From Verticillium longisporum (taxonomy: Eukaryota > Ascomycota > Sordariomycetes > Glomerellales > Plectosphaerellaceae): a stretch of DNA of 64,000 nucleotides. The number at the start of each line of letters is the position of its first letter. The first letter of the stretch is position 1. The translations under genes and the position numbers were made by a program. The stretch is taken from contig JAETXT010000002.1 in assembly GCA_019188255.1 (NCBI GenBank), forward strand, positions 1,674,001 to 1,738,000. The letters are read 5' to 3'. Positions 46,001-58,129 of this stretch are shown in pieces. The notes beneath the pieces are model-generated. The model was not told the origin of the DNA. It worked only from the letters and a program-made list of their open reading frames with translations, and ran no database searches.

Positions 46001-49000
46001 AGACTCGTCACTATTCCATCATCAAACCCTCGAGCTCGTGTTTGCCTGCCCACCTGATTACCGATTACAATCAGCTGCAGATAGAAAGGCAGGCTCGGAA
46101 ATTTGCCAGCGGCTGACGGCTTGACACTTGCATGCGTTATGCACCATGTTTGTTGTGGCAGGCTGTGTTTTTATCTTCCTGATGTCTGTTCCCACTTGCG
46201 GCCTCGTCCTGCGCCGAGCGCATCACCGACAAGGAATTCGAAAGTAACGTACGTACTTACAGCACTGACGGCCCGGCCAAGAGATCTCGCTACCTGCCAC
46301 AAAACACGATCAGGCTGGTGTTATTTGCGATCAGTCACATCACAAGCTATCCCCCCTGAAAGCCGTGGCTGTGGCACTCGCAAGCCTTCCGGCACCCGGG
46401 AGGAATTGACGAATCTTGTCGAGACAATGACAGGATGGATGTTGTTGCACAAACGCTGACCCCCACACCCTCCAAGTCATGGACGTGTCTCTCCCTCACA
46501 CCCTCGCGCTTTGATGCCCCCCCCCCTGTTCCATATACTGTACACACCACAGACAGAGCTTTTCGCCCAATGGTCGTTCGCCAGGGCTTGCCCCTGAACG
46601 GTGACTGACAAGTCACTTGACCTATCCTATCCGTGGGATGGAATTTTGACGTGGTTCCAGAAGCCACACATGCAGCCACTGTCTTACATTGTTCCCTTAA
46701 AGCGCATCTGCATCATTTCTTTCGAGAGGAGCAGGAGTTAGAGAAGGAGCCATATGCCTGTAATGGGAAGCTCGACCAGAGTGTATATTGAACGGGGGTG
46801 TACAATGTGGATTGATGTCTCTTCAGTCTCAAACAACAGAGCCGCGAGCGGCTATTCGAGGGTCACAGAAACCACGCCAACGAACCCCCACGATCTAAAT
46901 CGGGTCCCACGATTGATCCCTATTCTTTTCAGCATGGTTCAGATGGTGTGCGGATTTCGTCTCACCCGCCATCCAGACCTCGATCGTCCGTCTTGGCACT
47001 CTCCACGGGAACGACATGCCTGGGTACAATCGACGGGGGATTCATATCTGAAAACACCTCCGCAAGCGACATCGAAGTCAACGTGCCACTTATCAAGGTA
47101 CATGCATCCGCCCGAGCGGCTATGGAGACATGTCAATTTGGGCCTGACATATACGAGAGATGTGCAGAACCGTCTGCTCTGTCTAGACATGCCCACAACG
47201 CCGGCTGCGAGACCATTGATCCATCCTTTCAATGCAAGCCTCGGCGAGACAAGGTATCCAATATGGGCCCCGTCTAGCAAAGCCGACATTGCATGAGCGG
47301 AGCCGAATGTAGCTTGCGGGAGAATGCAACCTGAGATACTTACTGCCTTGCAGACCCATCATGGCGGGCAAACACTGGGCCACGGCTTCTGAGCACAGAG
47401 ATGGGCCTCTGTTCTAAGCACGTTGCGTGGCCTGATGCGGTCCTGCGGCGCCAGTGGTTATACTGTGTACATTTCAACTCTCAGGGTGGATGAATGCGCC
47501 CTCGCTTGCTCGGCGTGCGTGGCGCCAGCATCGGGGCTGGAGCGGCAGACGCACGTATTGCGGTCTTGGAGCGATGGCGCCAATTCTAAATCTGGTTGAG
47601 GTGGTAGGGGTATGCTGCCAGCGGCTGGCATTGAAATCAGGGCAAAGCCATGCGCGTTGGTCCTCGTTTGGATAAGGGCCGCCTGCAAAGCGTGCTGCGG
47701 GATTACGAATTCGAGAGCAAAGTAAAACGAAAAAAAGATGAAGAAAAACATATCTCCGCGACTTAAGGTTGGGGCGGACTCGCACGACAGTTCCGCTCTT
47801 TGTTTCATCAGCCGTTGCGCCGCCCGTGGCCTCCGTCATGCAGGCCAGCCCGGCGCTCCGCAGGCAGTCGTCAAGCCCTGTGTGGTGTTGAGCCTCCATT
47901 GGTGGTCCCCCCCTTTCCTCCATCTGTCTCGTGGCTGGCTCACCGAGGGGGAGAGGGTGAACGTAGTTGACGGGTGATAATGGGGGTTGCGTTATCGTGG
48001 CGGGCCTCGTACGAGCCAAGATCCAACATGCTGCAGCGGTGGCGGGGGTTCTGGGATCTGCGGACTGTGACGCCTCAGATCTACACGGTCGGTCAACGAC
48101 GCCATGCCGTCTCGTGTGGTTTGATACAATTGATACATGTTTGGTTTCGCTGGCCAACGACGTGTTTTCCCCCTTTGACCTCGACGTCGGGGTCCTCCGC
48201 ACCCCGCCACGAACGGAAAGAATGCAAGCAAACGGGTGTGGCATTGCAGGAAGCCATTGACAGCGCAACGACCGTCGGGAAACGAAGTGCGCCCCCTCCG
48301 CGCTGGCGACCCCCCTCCAGCTTGGGGTCGTATGATGCGGAGGTGGCGACGGGCCCAGGTGTTTGTTTGACACATTGGTAACACGACGCGAACCTCCAGT
48401 CGGCCAGCAGCTCGCTCGCGCCATACAGAGACGTGTAGACAGACTGGACCGACCCAAGGGTAGGAACCGAGCAAAGGGTGACGGAGGCGGCGATGGCGGA
48501 GGAGAGTAATCGCAGCGTCACAACACGTCTGTCGAAAGTCACCTACCGTGGGCGGCGTTCACATGTCACCCAGAGCTACTGGGAGGAGGCTGCACGCGCC
48601 CAGGAGCTTGTCGATGCGTGCCACGCAGCTTGGCAGGGCGCTGCTGTTGTCGCTTCTCCTGCGTGCTACGTCTTGGCTTGGATGCCAGGCTGGCTGGCTG
48701 GTTGTCCGTCGCCTGCTTCGTCTTGGTCTTTATCAAGAAAAGTGCGGGGACGGCTGTCTTGACCGATCCCTCCTTCCCGCCAAGCGTGTACCAATCTCCC
48801 CAGACGGCCGTGATGCAGAAGGCGAGCGTCGCGTTGCAGAAAGGCGTAGAGAGAGAGGGGGGCTGAGTGGCTTGACGGCGTGGGCTTGGATCACGTTATC
48901 GGGCATGAAGCACAGGTGACGTGCGTGACGAGACCGATATGCCGGAGCAATTATGCATCTGTTATCTGCCGCTGCTGCACGGCCATGCTTTCGGATACGG

Positions 49001-49909
49001 TGGGCTCTGAGTATGGCATCCGACTCGTCGGAAGTGGCTCGTTGGGAGGCCTTGTTGTCCATCAACATCTCCTCTCCACCCCTCCCTTTCTCGAGACGCA
49101 TGTCAGATTCGAGAACTGGTCGACGGGATGCAACTGTTGGCCCCCCCCCTGCTCCGCTCCCTTCCCGTCTCGCCATCCCCGTCCCTCCGTTCTCTCTCTC
49201 TCTCTACCGCCCTCCCTCTCTGTTTCTTGTCTCCTTGCCTGCCCTTCGCCTGGATTTCCCATGCCATTCATCCGTTCAGCCATCCAGCCGTGCTTGTCTG
49301 CCAGCGTGTGTGCTTGCCTCTGCTGCCTTGGTCGGGTCTTTGTCAGCCTCCTGCGTCCAATGCACGTCGCCCGAAGCAGTCGGCGTCTGGAAGGGCCGGT
49401 GATCGCCACAAACTTGTAGCGTCCAAGGTATTTCTCGCGACATGAGTGGGAGGGGCGGCGGAGCACGCAAGGATGCTGATAGACAAGGCGCCCGCGTGAA
49501 CAATGCCGGGCTGCCGGCCGTGTAGATTTCCATGCCGGGCGGGCAACCAGAAAAATCCTTCTTGGCCGCCCAGGGAGAGCCCCCCCTCCCGGCCGCAGCA
49601 TCGTCCCGTTTTTTTTTTTTACTCCGTTCCCGGGTTGTAGCCGCTCACAGGCACTCTCTCCCTCCGGTTTCACCTCTTGCCAAGCGCCCCGATCGATGGG
49701 AGAATTTGCCCGACGACGGGAAAATGCTCGTGATACAGATGAGCTGTGTGGGGCGAGCTGGTCAACTTGGTTGCTCTTTGCCGTCGATGAATGACATGGC
49801 TGGGCTGACTGGCTGAACTCCCCCCCATTTCGACGTCACTTCTTTCGCGCGGAAGAAACGAGACGGGATTCACGCTTCTCCTGCATCCCCCCCTCCTCCT
49901 CCCCCCCGT

Positions 49910-51568
49910 TCAAGACGTCTCAGAGGCAAAGGCCACCTCGGGCGGGATGCGGAAGGAGGCGCAGAACATGCGCTTCTTGGGGGCGACGTCGCGGACGTTG
50001 TAAATGGTCATTTCGCCCTCGTTCTCGGCGTCTCCGGGCTTGAAGCGGACGCCAATCTCGTGGAAGATGCGGTCGCAAATGTCGAGGAGCGGCACCTCGT
50101 CGTCCTGCTTGACGGCGAAACAGTGGACGTGCACCAGGGGCAGCTTGGCGAGGGTGTGCGGCGCAAAGAGGGCCTCCTGGCCGTGGTAGAGGCCGCGGAA
50201 GTGGTGGACGAACGTCGTGGCCGAGGCCGGCAGGTTCATGACAAAGTGGCTGATGGTCGCGGGCAGGGGGATGCGCGTGGGCGCGGGGATGGTGTCGCCG
50301 GGGCTCCTGTTGCGGGACGTCTTGGGGTGGAGGACGACCTCGTCGCCGCGCGCCGCGGCCTCGCGGACGAGGCGCGCCGACGCGTGGATGAAGGCGCGGC
50401 CGTCCTGGTTGAAGGCGCGGACGTACTTGCCGACCTTGTTGCGGGCGATGGCGGCGTCGAGACACTTGTAGCTCTCGGGGTTCATGTCGTTGGCGAAGAC
50501 AAAGACGCCCTTGCGGCCCGAGGGGATGGCGAAGGGGCCGATGCCCGCCATGACGTCGGCGACGACCTCGCCCGGCTGGAACAGGCGGATGAGGCGCGAG
50601 TGCTCCGTCTCGAGCTTGCTGTTCCAGTAGACCTTGGAGTAGTCAAACTGGAACGTGCAGTCGTTCTCCTTGACCTCGACGTCCATGTCGTTGGGGCCGG
50701 CGAGGACCTCGTAGGTAAAGGTGCGAAACTCGGACTCGGTGCCGACATTGTCCGTCTTGTTGATGACGGTGCGCAGCTTGGGGTTCTTGTCGAGGATGAC
50801 TTGCGCAATGATGGACTTGTAGGGGAGGTACCGGTCACGGAGGTTGAGATGAGCTGTTCTTCTCGTCAGCAGAGAAGGGGGGGCTACGTGGTGGATGAGA
50901 GTGAGAGTGAGTTCTCAAGCATACCGATGTGACCAGCCGTGTTGAAACCGACTGGGATCTCTCCGTGAAGATCTTCCGGGAGGATCGAGCTGATGACATC
51001 CACTGCCGAGGGGTGAGTCCGGATTCAACTGTGAAAGCACGGGGGACCTGCGCATCAAAGGCACAACTCACGGTAAGACCAGTAATCGTAGTCCAGCTGG
51101 AGCTCATAAGGAATGACGGAAACCTCCTGGGCCTCGACAGCCGCCTGAAGCAGAGGTCCCCATGTCGAAGGAGCTGTGATGGCCGTCGTCAGCGACCATG
51201 TCCTGTCTGTGTCTCACTCTCACTCGCTTCACTACAGGACGGGTCAACTCACCATCAGCCTTGACACCCTCCTTCAGCAGAAGACACTTCTTTCCCTCCT
51301 CGACTGGATCAGGCTTGCAAGCGTTCAGCCTCTCCCACTCGAGCAGCTCACGGCCCTTGGTGAGCTGCTTTCGGAGGCGCGCAATGTTGCGGTTGTCCTG
51401 CACCGTGGCGGCGGCCAGGTTGAGCGTCTTGGCGAAGATGGACCTGTCAAGGGTCGTGGCAGCGCGAGCGAGGGGCGCGTGGAGCCGGAGCATGGTGCCT
51501 TTTTCCTGGGGTTCGTCGTGCTGGTGTTTGCGTTTTAGAGAGTTGGTCATGGTCATGCGGTTCTCCAT
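49910..51568 (-). CDS. trm5: tRNA (guanine37-N1)-methyltransferase Trm5
   Basis: Four exons: 51568-51253, 51173-51072, 51002-50925, 50853-49910; 479 residues. Phases join to give the Trm5 core, including GHIAHLNLRDRYLPYK across the third intron. The SAM-binding motif DVMAGIGPF lies at ~265-273 and the catalytic NLP motif (HFVMNLPASA) near 372. The enzyme forms m1G37 next to the anticodon, preventing +1 frameshifts. Several ATGs lie near the start (51568 and internal ones up to MLRLHAPLARA); the basic, Ser/Thr/Arg-containing N-terminus fits the known dual mitochondrial and cytosolic/nuclear location of fungal Trm5, perhaps by alternative starts (inference). It is divergent from the alkB-like gene, 494 bp apart. 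Confidence 0.95.
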
Positions 51569-52062
51569 CGGGACAACAAAAAATCAGGGGGGTGAACGAA
51601 AGGCCTGAGGCTGTCACGTACAGACATGGTGGGCGTCCGAGCTTTCGGCTGGGAGGTTTTGGGTCTGTGTGAGTCGATCGATCGAGGGGTTCGCGTGCAG
51701 GGAAAAAGACGTGGATATTTTTGTGGCGAGAGTGGAGGAGCGGGTGTGGCTGATGTGGCGGGTGTAGATAGATGTGGCTGTGCATCAACTCAAGTGATGA
51801 CGTCCGTGTTGATGAGACGCCCATGTGCCACTGATCAGATAGTTCACCACAAGACCTGTATCAAGTAGCCGAACCTTCGAATAAATAATATTTTCTCTAT
51901 ATCATTCACTCATTTCTTAGAGATATCGTAGGGTCATATATGGCTCGGAGACTGGCAGCGTCTGGAGACTCCATTTCGATCTAACATCGAGAAGTGCTTC
52001 ACTTCAGTACTTCAGCCCAAACCATCACCATCGCCACGAAGAAGTTTCTTCTCATTCTCAAG
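51569..52062. promoter_or_regulatory. Divergent promoter region, trm5 / alkB-like
   Basis: 494 bp separates the two ATGs. An A/T-rich stretch with AATAAATAATATTTTC near 51,880-51,896 is the only obvious promoter-like feature. Confidence 0.5.
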
Positions 52063-53070
52063 ATGGCTCAGAAAAGAACCCTTGATTCCTTCTTCATGCC
52101 CACTGCCAAAAAGGCACGTCCGAGTGCCACCGCCCCAGATGAGCCTGTAAGCCATACACACCCCTATCAATACATCTCAACTGACCAACTCCAGACAACA
52201 CACTCGACTCATGAGCATTACCCATTCCCCATACTGGACCTCAGTCCATCCAGCACCCGCGAGATCACCTCCCTGCCCGCTCGCCCCGCCAAACCCATCA
52301 CCTCCCACCCAGACCTCGACCTCCTCTCCTTCGAACCCTACATCCCGCCCGCCCTCGCAAAGCAGCTCTTCACCCACCTCCGCGCCAACCTCCCCTTCTA
52401 CCGCGTCAAGTACAAAATCAGCCGCGGCGGCGTCCAGACCGACATCAACACGCCGCGCTACACAACCGTCTTCGGCCTCGACGACACGGCCCTCTTCAAC
52501 GCCGCCGGCCTCCCCGTCGACGCCACGTCCCGCGTGCCCATCGGCCCCGACAAGCGCTACGACCGCATCCCGCCGCGCCCGCTGCCCGCGTGCCTCGACG
52601 CCCTGCGCCGCTCCGCCGAGGCCGCCACGGGCTGCGCCTTTAACGTCTGCCTCGTAAACTACTACGCCACCGGCGCCGACAGCATCGCCTTCCACAGCGA
52701 CGACGAGCGCTTCCTCGGCCCCGCACCCGCCATCGCCTCCTTCTCGCTCGGCGCGCGCCGCGATTTCCTGCTCAAGCACAAGCCGTTTCCGCCGGCCGGC
52801 GACGCGCCGCCGCGGCCTGCGCCGGGGACGCTCAAGTTTCCGCTCGGCTCGGGCGATATGCTCCTCATGCGCGGCGCGACGCAGGCGAACTGGCTGCATT
52901 CTGTGCCGAAGCGGAGCGGCAGGCATGCCGAGGACGGCGGGCGTATCAACATCACGTTTCGGCGGGCTGTCGTCAAGGGCGGTACGGAGAATTATTACAA
53001 CTACAATGTAGGCACGGGTCCTGTGTACCGATGGGACGAGGTCGGCAGGGAGATGAGGGTATCGAGTTGA
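52063..53070 (+). CDS. AlkB-like 2-oxoglutarate/Fe(II) dioxygenase (ALKBH2/3 type)
   Basis: Start ATG at 52063 (MAQKRTLDSFF..); the open frame upstream begins at a GTG. A probable 48-bp intron at 52147-52194 (GTAAGC..CTGAC..CAG) is in frame, so the product is 319 residues spliced or 335 unspliced. Fe ligands are His195 and Asp197 in FHSDDE and distal His263 in LHSVP; the 2-oxoglutarate-binding RINITFR is at ~278-284 (spliced numbering). The family removes methyl groups from alkylated bases in DNA or RNA. KRTLDSFF at the N-terminus resembles a PCNA-binding PIP box with Lys in place of Gln, suggesting action at replication forks (inference). The 3' end faces nus1, 138 bp away. Confidence 0.92.
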   Translation: MAQKRTLDSFFMPTAKKARPSATAPDEPVSHTHPYQYISTDQLQTTHSTHEHYPFPILDLSPSSTREITSLPARPAKPITSHPDLDLLSFEPYIPPALAKQLFTHLRANLPFYRVKYKISRGGVQTDINTPRYTTVFGLDDTALFNAAGLPVDATSRVPIGPDKRYDRIPPRPLPACLDALRRSAEAATGCAFNVCLVNYYATGADSIAFHSDDERFLGPAPAIASFSLGARRDFLLKHKPFPPAGDAPPRPAPGTLKFPLGSGDMLLMRGATQANWLHSVPKRSGRHAEDGGRINITFRRAVVKGGTENYYNYNVGTGPVYRWDEVGREMRVSS

Positions 53071-53208
53071 TTGGAAGCTGTCTGCAGCGAGAGCTACATG
53101 ATACAAGAGAGCAAATGCAAAAAAGAGAAAAATGTATGATGCCTCTCCCCCTTACGATGTTTCCCGGGGCGGTGTACACACATGCCGGCCCCTGGCTTTT
53201 TTGCTTTT

Positions 53209-54311
53209 TTATTTTCCCTTCCTGAACTGGGCGTTGGCAAAGTTGCGGAGCGCACGCAGGAACACTTGGTAGCCGACTTCCTGGTTGTCGGGAAGGCAGA
53301 AGATCTCCGTCAGGCGAATCGGCCACGGCGGGTATCCGTCGAGCTCGACATGCGGCCCGAAGAGAATGAGCAGATCGGGCTCAGGCATGATTCCCTCGGA
53401 CAGCTCGGCTCCGATGAGATCCATGCCGATATCGTTGGGCGACAGCTTGTTCTTCTGCGACATCTCGGCGAGCGTGCGCGTGAGGTCCACCATGGACTCG
53501 CGACCGTCCTCGGCCGAGATGAAGGAGATGTTGAGGTGGCGGGGGTCGGCACGGGCGAAGTCGCCGAGGGCGGGGGACTCGAGGACCTCGTCGGCATGGG
53601 GCATGGAGACGGTGAGGGACGGCTGGTGACGGCCGAAGTAGGAGCGGAACTTTTGGTTGATCGACTGCTGCACATGGGGCAGGTACTTCTTGAAGATGCC
53701 TGCTGCGAATCAGTAACAGGTCCTGGGAAGAAAATAGTCTGAGCACTCACCAGTCCTCTCGTACACCGTCAGGGTGGGAATTTTGGCGCATGTGCACCAG
53801 ACGGCAATCTCGGCCGCCTCGTTGACGAGCCTCTCGAGCTCGGCGCTGTGCCTACCGCCCTGCCCAACCTTCAGGACTACACTCAGGTGTTGCGGTTTCT
53901 TCTTCAGTCCCTCGACGTCTCTCTCGATGAAAGCGGGTGTGCGGTGGTGGTAGAAGAGGATGGAGGATATGCGGTAGGCCACAATATGCCACGCCTGTCG
54001 TATCCTGATGTAGAGAGAGAAGATGCTGTGCATTATGGTGAAAAGGGCGAGATGAAGCTTGTTGCGCAGGGCGCGTCGGAGGCCGAACCGAGGGTGCGAG
54101 GGGACATCATGTTCCGCCCACTCATCGTCGTTGTCGTCTTCTTGGTCTATGGGCTTGTAGTCCTGCTCGTGGTCAGATCGAGTCCTCGTTCCCAATGACT
54201 GGGAGTACGACGCACATGGATAATCTTTTTCCTTTCCGCCTCACTCAGAATCTTATTCGCTTGCAATATTTCGGCTTTGTAGAGCTTGCGGTCTCTCACG
54301 GGCATTGCCAT
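53209..54311 (-). CDS. nus1: Nus1/NgBR subunit of dehydrodolichyl diphosphate synthase
   Basis: Three exons: 54311-54216, 54162-53751, 53699-53209; 332 residues. The first intron (53 bp, CTGAC branch) is needed to reach an ATG, because the long frame upstream of exon 2 begins at a TTG. A hydrophobic segment at ~68-88 anchors it in the ER. The cis-prenyltransferase-like fold includes HLSVVLKVG..AAEIAVWC..PTLTVYERTG. The C-terminal RxG motif, required for activity of NgBR/Nus1 complexes, is present as R329-K-G331. Nus1 lacks the full catalytic set and works with an Rer2/Srt1 partner to make the polyprenyl chain of dolichol. It is divergent from sec10 (874 bp). Confidence 0.93.
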
Positions 54312-55185
54312 GGTGGGCTGCTGATGTCGAGGATCGTCGGTATTAAGAAAGGGTCGTGGTCAATGTGTGTGACGTATGTCGGTAGCAAAGAAATGTAGAC
54401 AGGTGGACAGTTGGAAACAGCGAGGGTTGTGTAGCAGCGGTCGACGCGCTCACTAAGTAGTTGGCACACAAAATGCCACGTAAGGCGCGGTGTCGAGCAA
54501 TCCGGAGCTGGCTTGGCGGATGACGACGAGGTGGTGAGTGTAGCAGCGAAATCAGCCATCCGCCAGGCCCAAGTGCGAGGTACGAGGCGATTCAGGCGCG
54601 ACCCACGTGCTTTGCATTGGTGGGCAAGGCTGGACTGGGCGCCTCTTGCCATCGTCCATCGTCCACCGCCCCAGACGACCCGATCATTACGACGACAGGA
54701 CGCGACAACACCCACGCTGCGCCACCAGTCCGCTGAAGCTACCTGTGGCTTAGTTGCTTGGTGGGGTGTCAGCCCGCTGGCCGGCATGTTACCCCAGTGG
54801 GACGCATCCCTGTAGATCGCCCTCCACCGAGACTGAGACCGAGACGAGTCGCAGTCCCGAGCACCTCCATTGACGCACCTCAGCTTCCACGATTCCAATC
54901 AGGCACCAGTTGGGAGGGGTTGAGTCGCTGACCATCACCCACACTACCCTTTCTCTCGTCAGCGCTCCTGGCCTTTTGTATCGTTCCTGACGTCGTATCT
55001 CTCGTCACGAATCACGGGTCTCGATCATACACTCTTGACGACACTGTAACTCGCGACGACAACAAGAGAGTCTCCGTCGGCCCAACAACGCACTCGACCA
55101 CGATTCGGATCTGCAGTCCCAACCAAGGCGATTGATGTAGTCTGACCCAGATCAACACCTTCCCACACCAGTTGCGACCGCCGCC
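54312..55185. promoter_or_regulatory. Divergent promoter region, nus1 / sec10
   Basis: 874 bp between the two starts. The sec10 side, from about 54,900, is pyrimidine-rich, as expected for a 5' leader. No gene or repeat is seen. Confidence 0.5.
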
Positions 55186-57795
55186 ATGGAGCGAGCTGGG
55201 TCGGGGACCGCCAAGTCCCTGTTTCCCAAAGGACCCAGCTTCTCCTTGGAGGACTTCTCCAGCAAGGACTTCATCGTCCGTGACTTTATCGACTCCCTCG
55301 CGGAAACGGCTGTGCCAGCCAACCGCCGATCCGGACCCTCGCAGCAGGCTTTCGACTCGAAACCTCTGATCCGCACTTTCGAGAGTAGGTTGTTTTGTGC
55401 CCCGAAACGGCATGCGGCGCATGACTGACAGCTACACGCAGGCGCCCTCTCTCAACTCGGAACCTTGTCCGAAGATCTCCAGGAGACCGAATCAGAATTG
55501 CTGTCGAACGTACGCCGAGCCGAAGCCCAACATGACCAGACACTCGAGACCCTCGGTCGCAAGCTCGACCAGTCCATGCGGTCCTTCGAAGCGCTCGATC
55601 TGAACCTCAACAACTCCAATGGCACCCCCGACCGAAGCGGCAGGCAAGAAGGTGGAGGCAACGTCGCCGTGCAAATCGGTGAGAAGCTGGAGGATCTTGA
55701 CAAGAAGAGGAGGAGGGCGCAGGATGCCATCTTCCTCATCCAATGCTGGCTCGAGGTCAGCGAGACCGGCCGGCTGTCGTCCCTCGAAGACATTCAGCGC
55801 ATTGGCGGAGCAGAAAACAAAGTTCGATGCGCCGTCATTTCCCGCCAGCTGATGCGCATGAGCCAGAGGCTCGACCCGACATCGTGGGGCCAGACCAACG
55901 GATCACGCACAAACGGCGTCACGAATGGCGTGTCTGGTGCGAGCAGGCACAACACGCGCGAAGTACTCGAAAAGTTCAGCGAGGGGCTCGAACAGGAGCT
56001 GCTCAAGCAGTTCAACAACAGCTACCGGCGACAAAACTTTGACGACATGATGGAGTGCGCCAAGGTGCTGCAAGACTTCAACGGCGGCGCCAGCGTCATT
56101 GCCGTGTTTGTCAACCAGCACCAGTTCTTCATCGATCGCGACCAGCTCATCACGGACGAGGTCACCACAGACGGCGAGACGTGGGAGCAGCTTGCGGATC
56201 CCGACTCAGACCCTCCAGGCGTGGAACCCAGTCTGCAGTCTCTTATTGACGAAGTCAAGATTGTCATGCAGGAAGAGTCGTTCATCATCAAGCGCGCCTT
56301 CCCCAACTATGAGACGGTCCTCATCAAATTTATCCAGAGGGTATTCCAGCAGTCAATACAACAGCGACTGGAGTTGGTTCTGGACAAGGCGAATACGGTC
56401 TCATCGCTGGCCTTCTTGCGATCCCTGCACTCGTCAAGAGCATACATTAGCACTTTGATTGAGGATCTGAAGTCCCATGGCCTGACGGAGCACCCCGAAC
56501 CTGCCTCGGCGCAGATCTCCCAGACCCTTGATCAGCAGATGGAAGAACTGTTCGTTCCTTACCTTGTCGGCAACTCGTACATTGACAGGGAGAAGAAGAG
56601 CCTCGAGGAAATGTACAACTCGCTGCTCTTCAAGTTCACGGCTTTCCACGCCAAGAGGAAGAAGGCACCGACAGGCTTCATGGCCTCCCTGGCACAGCAG
56701 AGCACACAGCTCATGTCGTCGGCCAAGGATGCCTACCTTGAACGTCTGGACTCGTCTGAACTGACGCCAACACAAAAGACCATGATGCTGCGTGTGGCTG
56801 GCCTGTCAGCCAACCGCGACAGCAAGAACGAAGTGGAGCTTACCGAGGAGGACGGCCAACTCCGGGTGCAGAACGCGAGACGCATGATGAAGTGGCTGGC
56901 CGAGAGCGTGCGGCGGACGCTGGAGCTGGGCTCCGCAATCGAGACGCCCAAAGATGTCAACATTCTGCTCAACCTCCTGCTGTCCACGATGGGCCACGTC
57001 TACATCGAGACGGGCCTCGACGCTGCCCTCGATCAGTCCTCGTCTCTCGAGAACGCCAAGACGGAACCTGACATGAGCTTCCTGCCCACCATTCGCCCAG
57101 CCGTCACTATCACGGCCATCATGGAGCGCTTCATCACCACCGTTCTCATCAAGCTCGCAGAGTCCAACACGACGGTTCGCCGCAACATGTCCTCGCAGAC
57201 GAGGACCTCGATCGAGACGATCGAGAAGAAGACAAACAGCGTCATCCGCTCCTCCATCGACGTTCTCAGCAACTGGGTCTCGCGCTCGCTCTCCTCGCAG
57301 AAGAAGCTCGACTTCCGCCCCCGCGACGGCGAGCTCGACTCGCTCCAGACCCCGACGTGTCTGCAGATTAGCACCTTCCTCGCCAAGGCCGCCCGCCAGG
57401 TGAGCCAGGCCGTCGACGGCCACAACATGGAGGTCTTCGCGTCGGAGCTCGCGCTCGCCGTCCTGGCTCTCCTCTTTGAGCACTTTAAGAAGTTCCAGGT
57501 CAACGCCACGGGCGGGCTCATGGTCGCCCAGGACATTTCAAAGTACGCCGCCACGCTCAAGGCTTTCGGCTCGCTGACCAAGGAGGTCGAGGCCGCCGTC
57601 GAGCTGCTGACCGAGGTCGGCTCGCTCTTCATCGTCGGCCCGGAGGCGCTGAGAGAAAAGTCGAGAGGCCTGGCTGTGACGGGGCCGACGGGCGTCGCTG
57701 CGCGGAAGCTGACGAAGCCGGATTTCCGCGCCTTTGTGCAGAAGCGGGATGATGCTGGGTCGGTGGGAATTCAGGGCGTGCTGGCTGGGCTGTAA
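55186..57795 (+). CDS. sec10: Exocyst complex component Sec10
   Basis: Two exons, 55186-55384 and 55442-57795, with a 57-bp intron; 850 residues, a normal length for fungal Sec10. The start context is near ideal (GCCGCCATGG). The protein is helical and lacks enzyme motifs. An N-terminal coiled coil (~68-130) is followed by the Sec10 helical-bundle region (for example DAIFLIQCWLEVSETG, SYRRQNFDDMMECAKVLQDFNGGAS). Sec10 is one of eight exocyst subunits tethering secretory vesicles at sites of growth, here hyphal tips and septa. It is convergent with cyt-4, 334 bp apart. Confidence 0.95.
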
Positions 57796-58129
57796 AGAGG
57801 GGAGCCTGCGTTTGATCGAAGGATTGACGATACGATGGAATGATACCAGATTTACTGTGCCTTGTTCGATTTATGAAAATGCTTGTGATGTCCTGTGTTC
57901 GTAGGAATGAGCGGTGCCGAGACTTCACCGATGTGTGTTTCATTCAGTCGTCTGTTGATACAATCTATCTTACAAAAAGGATGTGTACAATGCGGTAGCT
58001 ACAAGCCAGCAATAGCCACCTCGACCCCCCTGACGTATACAGTCATGCTGTACACATTCGAACACGCCTGCTAATGTTCTTCTCCTTCTGGTCGCTGACG
58101 CTTTTGGACAGCCGACTTCCTCGAGGATG
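57796..58129. other. Convergent 3' intergenic region, sec10 / cyt-4
   Basis: 334 bp holding the 3' ends of both genes. The 3' UTRs probably overlap or nearly meet. No gene or repeat is seen. Confidence 0.55.

Larger units (their letters stand above)
40537..49909. other. 9.4-kb region without a convincing gene
   Basis: Composition is normal, with many short overlapping ORFs on both strands, none with recognisable protein character. The reg1-proximal 3 kb is rich in simple repeats: GGTGTTGGT-type sequence at ~41,189-41,222, a 36-bp tandem duplication at 41,641-41,712, a G11 run at ~42,547, a doubled 12-mer GACGTGGGAGGC near 42,649-42,672, and CATGCC/GTGCCC repeats at ~43,022-43,086. A long reg1 promoter or leader, or a non-coding transcript, is possible. 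CT-rich tracts occur near 49,170-49,210. I saw no tRNA. Confidence 0.55.

Noticed and set aside
47474..48457. 327-residue minus-strand frame in the gene-poor region
   Set aside because: Composition is typical of random GC-rich sequence (Arg, Ser, Pro, Thr) with overlapping ORFs in other frames; no recognisable motif.
50060..50932. 290-residue plus-strand frame opposite trm5
   Set aside because: Gly/Val/Asp/Arg-rich antisense shadow of the trm5 coding sequence, crossing a trm5 intron.
52177..53106. 309-residue minus-strand frame opposite the AlkB-like gene
   Set aside because: Antisense shadow, Arg/Gly/Ala/Val repeats produced by the GC-rich codon usage of the real gene.
56806..57483. 225-residue minus-strand frame opposite sec10
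   Set aside because: Shadow of the well-supported Sec10 coding sequence.
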